A DNA stretch of 41,878 nucleotides from a virus. The position numbers were made by a program, and so were the translations under genes. The notes under the pieces were generated by a model. It had not been told where the DNA came from. It ran no database searches and saw nothing but the letters and a program-made list of their open reading frames with translations. This document shows positions 17,646 through 25,250 of the stretch, piece by piece; within the stretch, counting starts at the first letter, position 1, and each line of letters begins with the position of its first letter. The stretch is taken from positions 1 to 41,878 of IMG/VR virus record IMGVR_UViG_3300037258_001196; one strand, 5' to 3'.

Positions 17646-18056
17646 TTAGAATTTGTTTGGATTGAATCGATAGCAATAAGGTGTCCAGTCAGCGTCCCGA
17701 ACCCAGCCGAGAGTTTCGAGGCGCTTACCGAACCGCCGTGCCACGCGCGGCGGCAACCACGCATGGGCGTCATCTAAACCGCGCGCGGACAGGTCACGTT
17801 CGCCGGCGCGATGTAGGGAGAGTATCCGTTCATACCGATCGCGTGGCGAACCTGCTTCAGGCTCCATCAAAAGATACATCTCGCAGGTCAGCCGGGCGAT
17901 AGACGCCATCACGGGTCGTGCGGAGTCGTCTTCCATCACGAGCTTGGACACGAAGAGCGGATCCGAAATGTCAGGAAATGGGTAATCGAACCCCTGCTGG
18001 TTATGTATTTGCTTCAGAATTTCTAAATCGGCAGGCACGAATTCGCGGATGTGCAT
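17646..18056 (-). CDS. Phage GNAT-fold acetyltransferase-like protein
   Basis: A 136-residue protein of the compact GNAT-like family found near the tail and lysis genes of some podovirus-type phages. IREFVPADLEILKQIHNQQG is the typical GNAT strand 1/helix 1, MASIARLTCEMYLLM the central strands, and DDAHAWLPPRVARRFGKRLETLGW the last helix and strand. A clear acetyl-CoA pyrophosphate loop (Q/RxxGxG/A) is not seen, so catalysis is uncertain. The ATG at 18054-18056 has GGAG 9 nt upstream; an earlier ATG five codons before has none. Confidence 0.7.
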   Translation of the reverse strand: MHIREFVPADLEILKQIHNQQGFDYPFPDISDPLFVSKLVMEDDSARPVMASIARLTCEMYLLMEPEAGSPRDRYERILSLHRAGERDLSARGLDDAHAWLPPRVARRFGKRLETLGWVRDADWTPYCYRFNPNKF

Positions 18057-18083
18057 GAGTCGCAGCTCCATTTGACGTGCATG

Positions 18084-19091
18084 CTACGAACTGAACGTGT
18101 AGTTATGCGTAAGAATCGTTGCCGTATCGCGACCTGCAAAAAACTGGTGATTCGGTTCACACGTAACGGTGACTTTTCGGCTTTCCTGGACCACTGTTTC
18201 GATTCTTCGCAAAGTGATTCGCCCAAAGCGCCCGACGAATATATCGCTCATGCACAATCGTTCCGCCCGCATGGGCGATCCATCGGCCAACGTGAAAATG
18301 TGATGTGGCGTTACATCTAATGTCTCGGTATTTGAAAAGTGGAGCCGGATGAACGTATCCGCGTCCCTCACTTCGAGGCGCACGATCCGCGTCCACGTTT
18401 CGCCGCAGCATTCATTCGGACACCGGAGGTGTTCTCCCACCTTGCACGTTTCAAGCGGTACGGTTCCCCGCTCTCTCGTCAACACCATCGTCCCCTCGCG
18501 CAGGCAGTTTCCGCTGCCGCCGCCCGACCCGCCGCCCGTTCCGCTTGCAGTCGTTGCCGCTACAACGGCCCCTTGTGACAATGGAATTCTGCCTTGCAGA
18601 GCCTGCTGTTGGGCGGTCACATTGGTCTTCGCCGATTGCGCTACGGCCGGAGCTCCGGAACCTCCGGCTACCCAACTTAGCGTCGACGTGGTTTCGTCCC
18701 AGTAAGGATAGAAATAGTAGGTCGTAGCGGCAGATAGGCCGGTTACGGATACTGATTCGTTCGATATAGAGGTCGCGGTCCCGTCCGCCCGATAAATCGT
18801 CAGCCCGCTCCAGCTCCATGTCAGGGACGAGGTTGTTGAGACATACGTAAACGCCCCCGACCACGTGGGCGGAACAGATCCTTTTGCTAGCACGCCCGAT
18901 TTTGATGGATCGACTTTCCCCGAACTCAGCGCCTCGCTCGCAACGCGTGCAAAATTCGCACCGTCCGTTACTTGGTCGTCCAAACTCCAGCCTTGATTCG
19001 GGCCCAGCGACGCGCCCGCAAGGCGTTTCGCCGTTTCGTACAACTGGGGATTTGTTTTTCGCAGGGCCTCGATCTGACTGATTGTCAGCAT
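18084..19091 (-). CDS. Phage tail protein with a C-terminal Hint (intein-like) domain
   Basis: A 335-residue protein. Residues 1-70 are helical, about 75-165 form a fibronectin-like beta region (WSWSGLTIYRADG...TTYYFYPYW), and a Gly/Ser linker ends in GSGN. A Hint domain (196-330) follows: Cys196 starts CLREGTMVLT (block A), T251-P-H-H254 in LDVTPHHIFTLADG is the TxxH motif (block B), and VTCEPNHQFFAG...LTHN (ending His329-Asn330) gives blocks F/G. Only YTFSS comes after. All chemistry residues of a bacterial intein-like domain are present, so self-cleavage before Cys196 is plausible; Tyr at +1 argues against normal splicing. AGGTG precedes the chosen ATG. Confidence 0.8.
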   Translation of the reverse strand: MLTISQIEALRKTNPQLYETAKRLAGASLGPNQGWSLDDQVTDGANFARVASEALSSGKVDPSKSGVLAKGSVPPTWSGAFTYVSTTSSLTWSWSGLTIYRADGTATSISNESVSVTGLSAATTYYFYPYWDETTSTLSWVAGGSGAPAVAQSAKTNVTAQQQALQGRIPLSQGAVVAATTASGTGGGSGGGSGNCLREGTMVLTRERGTVPLETCKVGEHLRCPNECCGETWTRIVRLEVRDADTFIRLHFSNTETLDVTPHHIFTLADGSPMRAERLCMSDIFVGRFGRITLRRIETVVQESRKVTVTCEPNHQFFAGRDTATILTHNYTFSS

Positions 19092-19122
19092 ATGATTTGA
19101 GCACCTTTGGGATGGCTTCGGA

Positions 19123-21504
19123 TTAGTTGGTACCGCGTACGACTGCAAACGGATCAGGTTTGACCCATGGAACAAGCTTGGTCAGGGCAAACCATGCTCC
19201 AATGGCATTCGTTCCAACCTGCAACGAAACTCGCTCGGCCAGCACATTCGTGAATTGCTCCATGTCCTTTGGCGAGGGCGAAGTCAGTGTCCAGCTGCCT
19301 AGTGTCGTGAAGCTCGTATCTCCAGGTGCATACGACGAGACCGTCAGTGTGCCCGCCCCCTGAACGTAAGCCGTCAGATACCCGAACAGATTCCGCCCGC
19401 TCAATCCAGTTGCGGCCAGGAACGCCGTGTTGCAAGACGAATTGATCGCTGCGCCGTCGTCGGAGTATTGCCCTGGCGTGAGCTGATAAATTTTCCCCGA
19501 GCTATTGTTAGAGCCCAAAAACACTTGTGCGGTTCCGTTGACCCGTTCGATCAATCCGCAGGAATTCGCCGACATTGTCCACGGCGCCCACTTCCTCGAT
19601 CGTTCGGGTGAGACAAGTGGGTCTGCGAACCCTTCGCTGTAATCCAGCAAGAGCACCCGACTGACCTGCGTTGCGCTTCCCGTCGGCACGCCCACGTAAA
19701 CCTTTTTGTGCTGGGTATCCACTTGCACCCAGAGGTTTTGCCCATACTGCCAGTTGATCGAATCCCATGTTGGCTGGATCTCTTGCGAGAGCTTTATGGG
19801 TTCGCTTCCGTCGAAGAGATAGAGCCCGGACCGTCCGGCGATCACGACCCATTCCTCGCCGGTTCCGACTCCGTGCGCCGAAGGCGTGCCAACCTCGTTC
19901 GAAACCTCTTCCACGGTCCATAGCGCGGGCTCGTTGACGCCGTCAGTCGCCGTCACGTACATGCTGCGCTCTTTAACGAAATACAGATTGTTCCGCAGCG
20001 TGAAGGCGCTGCGAATACACTGGCCGTTGTTTTCGCCGATGCTCATGAAGCCCGTCACGCCGTCATACGCTTCCGGTTCCTCTGTACCGGAGCCTCTCAC
20101 GATCGAAGCGTTCAAAGGTTCGTTCGTCGGAAAGATTTCGATGTTGTCCAGCAGAAAGGCTTCGCCAGACGGAAGGAGCGTGCTGTCGCCGTAAACGCGC
20201 AACATCAAATCGGATGGAAGGGACGTCTGTGCCCCAAAGAGTTCGCCCGCGAACTCTTGATATGTCTGAGTGGTTTGGAGCGCACTGACGGAAAGGCCCA
20301 TGCCAACCTGTCCAGCGGTAGGGCTGTTGGCGTTGATTCGTAGCGTACCCTGCGTCAAGTTGCTCGTTCGTGCTACGCGCGCCCGCACGGAGTAGCTGAC
20401 ATTGTTCTCACATAGCGGATTCCCGTTCACATCGAAAATTGCACTCTGCTCGATCGCTCCTCGAATGATGCTCGCGCCGTCCGCCGTGATTTTAAATGCC
20501 TCTCCCCAAACGACGTTGCTCGATTCTTTACCCGCGCCTGCCCCGAGCGACGGATCGAGCTGCCAACCCAGAGGCCGCCCGGTTCCCAACGCATCCCACC
20601 CGCCGTCGAAAGAGAGATTGCGCCAGTTGTCCATCTGCGCTCGCTCGCCCCACCAGAACAGCCTTTCCGCGTAAGCCGTCACGCCAAGCTGTTCCGGAAG
20701 CTCAATCTGAGAAAACAGGTAATCCATGCTGACGCCGGACAGTAAAATCGTGTCCGTAAAATCGATCGTCGCTGACGTAGTCGAGTTGTCATTGATCACC
20801 ATCATGTCCGGCACGTGATAGAAACTGGCGCCGCCCGATGCCGTACAGGCAAGCAAACGCTGCACCACGTTCGATGGGCCTGTTGGGATGTCCGTGACGC
20901 TGACCTTGAAATTACCCGCCGCAGTCCATGTCGTCGCCGGTGAAGGTTCGGTCCAGTAGCCTTGCCTTGTCACAAAAACGACCACGGATTTATGTGCCCC
21001 GGGTGAAATATTTCCGCTCGTCGATGAATCGACGACTGCCAGGCCCTCTGCCGGCCCAATCTGGCTCACGCGATCCATGTTCGTGTCATCGTATTGACGC
21101 GGAATATCTTGGCCACTTGTGCCGTCACCGAAAGCCATGTACTCGCGCCCGAAATGCGTGGTCGATCTCAAGAACAAACCGGGCGCCATTCCTCCAATAC
21201 TCACGGCGGATAAGACCCCGGGCGCAGTCTCTTTGTAGAGGTTCCCCAGAGAGTCGTAGACGAGGCACCGTTGTACGAGGCCTGGCGTAATATAGGTCTT
21301 TAGGCCGTTAATCGCGGGCGACCCGCTGACGCCCGAAAGAATGGATAGAAGCCCGGGCCTCGTCCGAATCCCTCCGGGAAAGAAATCCACGTCCCGCAAA
21401 TTTGGTGAAGTCCCCACTGGCACGTCAGAAGGATCGAGCAGCGTTACCCACGATCCGAACGTGTTAAGCGGCACAGGCGAAAATGTTTCGATGGACATAA
21501 TCAT
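19123..21504 (-). CDS. Large phage tail protein, podovirus nozzle/hub-like
   Basis: A 793-residue structural protein without signal peptide. The start (LNTFGSWVTLLDPSDVPVG, then SPNLRDVDFFPGGIRTRPG) resembles podovirus tail proteins that begin with a genome-gate/propeller region. Many short strand repeats follow, for example REYMAFGDG, LYFVKERSMYVTAT and WVVIAGRSGLYLFDG, which suggest a beta-propeller, plus a central jelly-roll-like insert (about 330-480). Length and position between a small head protein and the distal tail protein fit a T7 gp12-like nozzle or P22 gp10-like hub. The assignment is by architecture, not by a specific motif. The start is MIM or the second Met. Confidence 0.65.
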   Translation of the reverse strand: MIMSIETFSPVPLNTFGSWVTLLDPSDVPVGTSPNLRDVDFFPGGIRTRPGLLSILSGVSGSPAINGLKTYITPGLVQRCLVYDSLGNLYKETAPGVLSAVSIGGMAPGLFLRSTTHFGREYMAFGDGTSGQDIPRQYDDTNMDRVSQIGPAEGLAVVDSSTSGNISPGAHKSVVVFVTRQGYWTEPSPATTWTAAGNFKVSVTDIPTGPSNVVQRLLACTASGGASFYHVPDMMVINDNSTTSATIDFTDTILLSGVSMDYLFSQIELPEQLGVTAYAERLFWWGERAQMDNWRNLSFDGGWDALGTGRPLGWQLDPSLGAGAGKESSNVVWGEAFKITADGASIIRGAIEQSAIFDVNGNPLCENNVSYSVRARVARTSNLTQGTLRINANSPTAGQVGMGLSVSALQTTQTYQEFAGELFGAQTSLPSDLMLRVYGDSTLLPSGEAFLLDNIEIFPTNEPLNASIVRGSGTEEPEAYDGVTGFMSIGENNGQCIRSAFTLRNNLYFVKERSMYVTATDGVNEPALWTVEEVSNEVGTPSAHGVGTGEEWVVIAGRSGLYLFDGSEPIKLSQEIQPTWDSINWQYGQNLWVQVDTQHKKVYVGVPTGSATQVSRVLLLDYSEGFADPLVSPERSRKWAPWTMSANSCGLIERVNGTAQVFLGSNNSSGKIYQLTPGQYSDDGAAINSSCNTAFLAATGLSGRNLFGYLTAYVQGAGTLTVSSYAPGDTSFTTLGSWTLTSPSPKDMEQFTNVLAERVSLQVGTNAIGAWFALTKLVPWVKPDPFAVVRGTN

Positions 21505-21567
21505 TCAGCTCGATTCGAGACTTGGATTCCTTGGGGGACCGCGCATGCGGTCTTATAGGTGCTCTAG

Positions 21568-21918
21568 CTAACTGAGCTTTCTGAAGATTCCGTAAAACGT
21601 AATTGTGTCCGAGGTGATGCCGGTTGGATAGGACCCTGCGGCGAGTTCTTGGAAAGCACCGGCGCTACTTCCCTGCTGGAAGACTTTCACCGTCCTGTTT
21701 ATTGCTGATCCGGGCTTAAAAACATAGTCGTACCCGGAAAGTCCCTCCATCCAGGCTGTTCCGGTGATCGATGGTTGCGAAGAGGCGACAACCGGGTTCT
21801 GTGACAAGTCGAGTGTGTCCCCGTCCGTCGTGTAGTTACCCGAGGCTGTTATCGTTCCAGCTAGGTGGATTCTCTGTCCGTCATCCCATTTGTCTACCAA
21901 TGTAAATGTGAGAGCCAT
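21568..21918 (-). CDS. Small phage head protein, decoration-like
   Basis: A 116-residue all-beta protein (LTFTLVDKWDDGQRIHLAG, then GNYTTDGDTLDLSQ and TITFYGIFRKL) of a type often encoded with phage capsid genes. It may decorate the head or help complete it; this is inferred from the neighbourhood. AGAAGGG precedes the ATG. In transcription order it should follow the adaptor gene, but the plus-strand NHL-repeat gene stands between them. Confidence 0.7.
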   Translation of the reverse strand: MALTFTLVDKWDDGQRIHLAGTITASGNYTTDGDTLDLSQNPVVASSQPSITGTAWMEGLSGYDYVFKPGSAINRTVKVFQQGSSAGAFQELAAGSYPTGITSDTITFYGIFRKLS

Positions 21919-22091
21919 ACTTGCCCTTCTTATGGAATTCGTTTGATGCCTCGGCAGGGCGCTCGGTCTTGCTTGAGCGCAATCATCCCCCTAGGTACTC
22001 ACCGCAGTCGCTGTTATGATGGCCGTTTTGTGACACAACCCGGACGTAATGTATCTGAATCAAACGCGTCGAACACAACAAGGAGAGATTG

Positions 22092-24029
22092 GTGCGCCGA
22101 GTGCTGATGGTGTCTGCGATGGCTTCGTTTGTGCTTGTAGCGGTCGTTTTTTCGCAAAAGGAAGCGATTTCGGCGCCTGGCAGCTCCGTAACCGTTCAAC
22201 CGGTCGTGGTGGCTCAGGGAATCGCCGCCCGAGCCCTCGCTCTCGGTCCACAGGGCTCCATTTATCTTAGCGATGCGTCGTCAAATCGCATTTTTGGTCT
22301 GAAGCTGAACCCCTCCGCCTCGTCGAAAAGCACTCTCGCCTCAATGGTTTCGATTGCGGGCACAGGTATGATCGGTTCGGCCGGCGATGGTGGTGTAGCC
22401 ACTTCTGCGGAGTTGGACCTGGCCACTGACCTTTTGTATGAACGAAGCGGAGTCGCAGTTGCCAGCGACGGCACCGTGTATCTCGCCGATACCGGGAATT
22501 CCACGATACGCCAGATCGCTGGTGCCACCAGCACCGAACCAGGCATCATTCGCAGCGTGGCCGGTCGGTGGGCAGCGCCACAGAACGTTTCTCTTTCCAA
22601 ACCGATGGGAATCGCCCTCGATCACGCCGGCGACGTCTACATTACCGATCGGGCGGTGGGAGCTTTGGACGTCCTCCGCCCGGAAACCGGCCTACTTGAA
22701 ACGGTTGTGCGGATAACTTCGCCTGGCAGTGTGGTTGTAACGCCTGACGGCACGAAGGCATTCGTTGCCTCGCCCTCCACGGGTGAGGTCTTAGCGGTCG
22801 ACCTGGCCACCCATTCTATGCGCGCCCTCGACGCGACCCCGGCCGCGAGCGCGAGCTCCGATGTCCCGCCCTGTTCGTCCGGTTCTAATCGCCTTTGTCC
22901 AGCGGGCTTGGCCTTGGATGGTGCCGGGAACCTCTTCATCGCAGACTCTACCCTCGGCAGAATCCTTCGCATCGACGCAGGGACCGGAGCCTCTTCGGTC
23001 GTGTTGAGCAATCTACAGCAGCCCGGCGCGATCGCTTTTGATCAGCAGGGTCGCGATTTGTACGTTGCCGAACAAGGCCTTAGCCGCGTTATGGAAGCGC
23101 AAAGCATGGGCGCTTCCACTGGCCCTCTTCAGTTGTCGCCGGCATCTTTCACGTTTCCAAACGAGCCGATGGGCGGAGTTTCTGCCCAACAGCAGTTCAC
23201 TCTCACCAACACGTCCACTACATCTACCGTCTCCGGCTTGCAGATTACTTCTCCGCAGGCGTCCAGTGCTCACGGGGACTTTTCTCTGCAGAGCACCTCT
23301 TGCGGTGCCACTCTTGCGCCGGGAGCCAACTGCTTCATGCTTGTTGCCTTTACGCCTACGAGTTCGGCTGCGGGGACGTTCACTCCAGTTTCATTGGCAC
23401 TCACAGTTGTGGATTCGGATTCGGACTCGGTCAGCTCCACTTTGACGGGTACTGCGAACGACTATCAAATCCAGCTGGCCAATGGACAGCCCTTGGAGGT
23501 CTCTGTTTTTCAAGGCAACGCAGCCACATTTAATCTACAGGTCGCCGCATCTGGCACTTTTGGTCAGAGTGGTGAACAGGTTTCGATCATTTGCCCAAGT
23601 GGAACGCCGACGCAAAGTACCTGCACCGCAAAGCCCGCTACCGTCTCCCCCAAGCCTGGAACGCCCGCAGCCTTCACCATCACGGTTCAAACTTCCAATA
23701 CGATTACCCAGGCAAAGCTTGTGCCGCCTGGGTTCGGACGACCCGAGTATCCCGTCAGCGGCCCGTTGCTCTTGTTCTCGGCCTTCGGCCTCATGGGTAT
23801 CGCTTGGCTTCTTACGCTGAAGGGCCGTCTTCGCTACGCCGGCATCTCTGTCTGGGCTTTAAGCGCAGGATTGCTCGTCAACGGTTGCCATAGCTCGTCG
23901 ACTAAAGCCATCGCCACCCCTACCGGCGCGACGCAGATATTGGTGCAGGGGGCCGCGATCACCCAAACTGGAGCGCCTCTCAACGCAACGAGGGGACTCA
24001 CGGTCACCCTGGATGTTCTGAAGGATTGA
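22092..24029 (+). CDS. Secreted NHL-repeat / choice-of-anchor surface protein inserted in the phage operon
   Basis: A 645-residue exported protein on the strand opposite to the phage genes. I chose the GTG at 22092 because AAGGAG lies about 6 nt before it; a TTG one codon earlier is too close. The order is: signal peptide (1-27), NHL/SMP-30-like propeller (about 35-325; GVAVASDGTVYLADTGNSTIRQ, GIALDHAGDVYITDR), HYDIN-like Ig domain (about 335-440), a second beta domain, membrane helix (LLLFSAFGLMGIAWLL), basic loop, second helix, NGCHSSS and a short beta tail. The tail matches that of the SBBP protein at 3.5-9.1 kb. It has the style of host surface proteins and no phage features: a moron or an insertion into the prophage. 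Confidence 0.85.
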   Translation: MRRVLMVSAMASFVLVAVVFSQKEAISAPGSSVTVQPVVVAQGIAARALALGPQGSIYLSDASSNRIFGLKLNPSASSKSTLASMVSIAGTGMIGSAGDGGVATSAELDLATDLLYERSGVAVASDGTVYLADTGNSTIRQIAGATSTEPGIIRSVAGRWAAPQNVSLSKPMGIALDHAGDVYITDRAVGALDVLRPETGLLETVVRITSPGSVVVTPDGTKAFVASPSTGEVLAVDLATHSMRALDATPAASASSDVPPCSSGSNRLCPAGLALDGAGNLFIADSTLGRILRIDAGTGASSVVLSNLQQPGAIAFDQQGRDLYVAEQGLSRVMEAQSMGASTGPLQLSPASFTFPNEPMGGVSAQQQFTLTNTSTTSTVSGLQITSPQASSAHGDFSLQSTSCGATLAPGANCFMLVAFTPTSSAAGTFTPVSLALTVVDSDSDSVSSTLTGTANDYQIQLANGQPLEVSVFQGNAATFNLQVAASGTFGQSGEQVSIICPSGTPTQSTCTAKPATVSPKPGTPAAFTITVQTSNTITQAKLVPPGFGRPEYPVSGPLLLFSAFGLMGIAWLLTLKGRLRYAGISVWALSAGLLVNGCHSSSTKAIATPTGATQILVQGAAITQTGAPLNATRGLTVTLDVLKD

Positions 24030-24049
24030 CCCGCTGTCCGCGCGCTAGC

Positions 24050-24769
24050 TCACAGATAGATGACGCGGGGATGGTAGCTATAGGGCATTCTTCTCCGTCC
24101 CTTTATCTGTTCAGGCCGCACGTACCGCTCGATCAATTGTTCCGTCGCCAGTTGTGCGGTTCCCAGCAAGTCCTGCGCAAGCGCGCGCGCACCCCTCGAT
24201 CGCGCAGCCAGCGCAGCAGTCGCGAAACCAAGGGGATCGGTGGCCGACCGGATCTGTAGCGGGTCGGTTCCAAGCGTCAGCAGGGGAAGCAACTTTTCGT
24301 ACCGAATACGCACCGTGATCGACTGCGTTGCCCCAATCAAATTGACCTTATCTTCGCGCCACTCCCAGAGCCTTAAATAAGTGCTCGGCTGAAGATTAAG
24401 CATCCCCCCGCCACTCGTAAACTTCTCCATCGGCACAAATACATCGGTGGTGTTCGGCGTCGCTCGCTCCCAGAGCATGTGCGGCATCAGGCAGTCCGTT
24501 GGAAGCTGCGGACTCGAAACGTCGCTGATCTCGGTGCTTGTCACCCCAGTTGTGTCGTCCACATCCAAATCAAGGTCTTGCTGCTCAGTCATGACGCTGA
24601 CGCCGTTTTCGGCCAACTCGCGCTGTAGCCCCCGGTATGCCGAATTCAGCAGCGGCATCAGCAAGGTATCTGTGAACACGGCTCCCGCTGAGTCATTCAC
24701 CAGCGCTCGCGCTAGGTTCAGCGCGTCTTCAGCTTGAGAATATGCAGTTGTGGGTACAACAGGCATCAT
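24050..24769 (-). CDS. Phage head-tail adaptor (connector) protein
   Basis: A 239-residue protein. Its N-terminal half (EDALNLARALVNDSAGAVFTDTLLMPLLNSAYRGLQREL) resembles the helical core of podovirus adaptor/tail-tubular-A proteins that bind below the portal. The middle has beta strands (TYLRLWEWREDKVNLIGA, ITVRIRYEKLLP). The Arg/Pro-rich C-terminus (RRRMPYSYHPRVIYL) could insert into the portal. It converges with the NHL-repeat gene with only 20 bp between stops. GGAGGA precedes two adjacent ATGs; the second has better spacing. Confidence 0.7.
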   Translation of the reverse strand: MMPVVPTTAYSQAEDALNLARALVNDSAGAVFTDTLLMPLLNSAYRGLQRELAENGVSVMTEQQDLDLDVDDTTGVTSTEISDVSSPQLPTDCLMPHMLWERATPNTTDVFVPMEKFTSGGGMLNLQPSTYLRLWEWREDKVNLIGATQSITVRIRYEKLLPLLTLGTDPLQIRSATDPLGFATAALAARSRGARALAQDLLGTAQLATEQLIERYVRPEQIKGRRRMPYSYHPRVIYL

Positions 24770-24832
24770 GCTCCTCCAGAGTTAAAAGATCGTTCGCAAC
24801 GCTGGCTTGATATTGTGGAAACTTGAGAATCT

Positions 24833-25219
24833 CTACGACGTTGGTACCGCCGGGATTTCCTTCTGTAGAAACGGAATATTAGCGGTAGCCCAGTCAACCA
24901 TACTGTCTCCCGATAACCCGAAGAGCGCAGCGGTTGCACTCCCCGGCTCGAGCGTCAGGTCCACGGGTATGCGCATCGCTCCAAGCACATGAGTCCCGAC
25001 CGCCGGATGGGCCAGCCAGTAAGCAAACGTCGCCGCGTTCACGAAGAACCGGATCGCCAGTGTCAGCCCATTAACCCGCAACCACTGCCGCCGGCTCCTT
25101 GTTCCCGATATGCGCGACGCCGTCGAGAGGCTCGCCCGTTTGAAGACATGCAGCCCATGCCCGACCGCGAAGAGAGCCCACAGATGAGTATTCTCAGACA
25201 TGTGTAGCGACATCATCAT
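24833..25219 (-). CDS. Small phage-encoded membrane protein
   Basis: A 128-residue protein with two or three hydrophobic segments (LWALFAVGHGLHVF; LTLAIRFFVNAATFAYWLAHP; a weaker segment near ATAALFG) separated by an Arg-rich loop (SRISGTRSRRQWLRVN). AAGGA stands before a run of three ATG codons. It lies between the tailspike and adaptor genes. A holin or host-membrane function is possible, but I do not recognise the family. Confidence 0.6.
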   Translation of the reverse strand: MMMSLHMSENTHLWALFAVGHGLHVFKRASLSTASRISGTRSRRQWLRVNGLTLAIRFFVNAATFAYWLAHPAVGTHVLGAMRIPVDLTLEPGSATAALFGLSGDSMVDWATANIPFLQKEIPAVPTS

Positions 25220-25250
25220 GGATCGTCCTTGCCCGGAGGCTAATTGAGGA

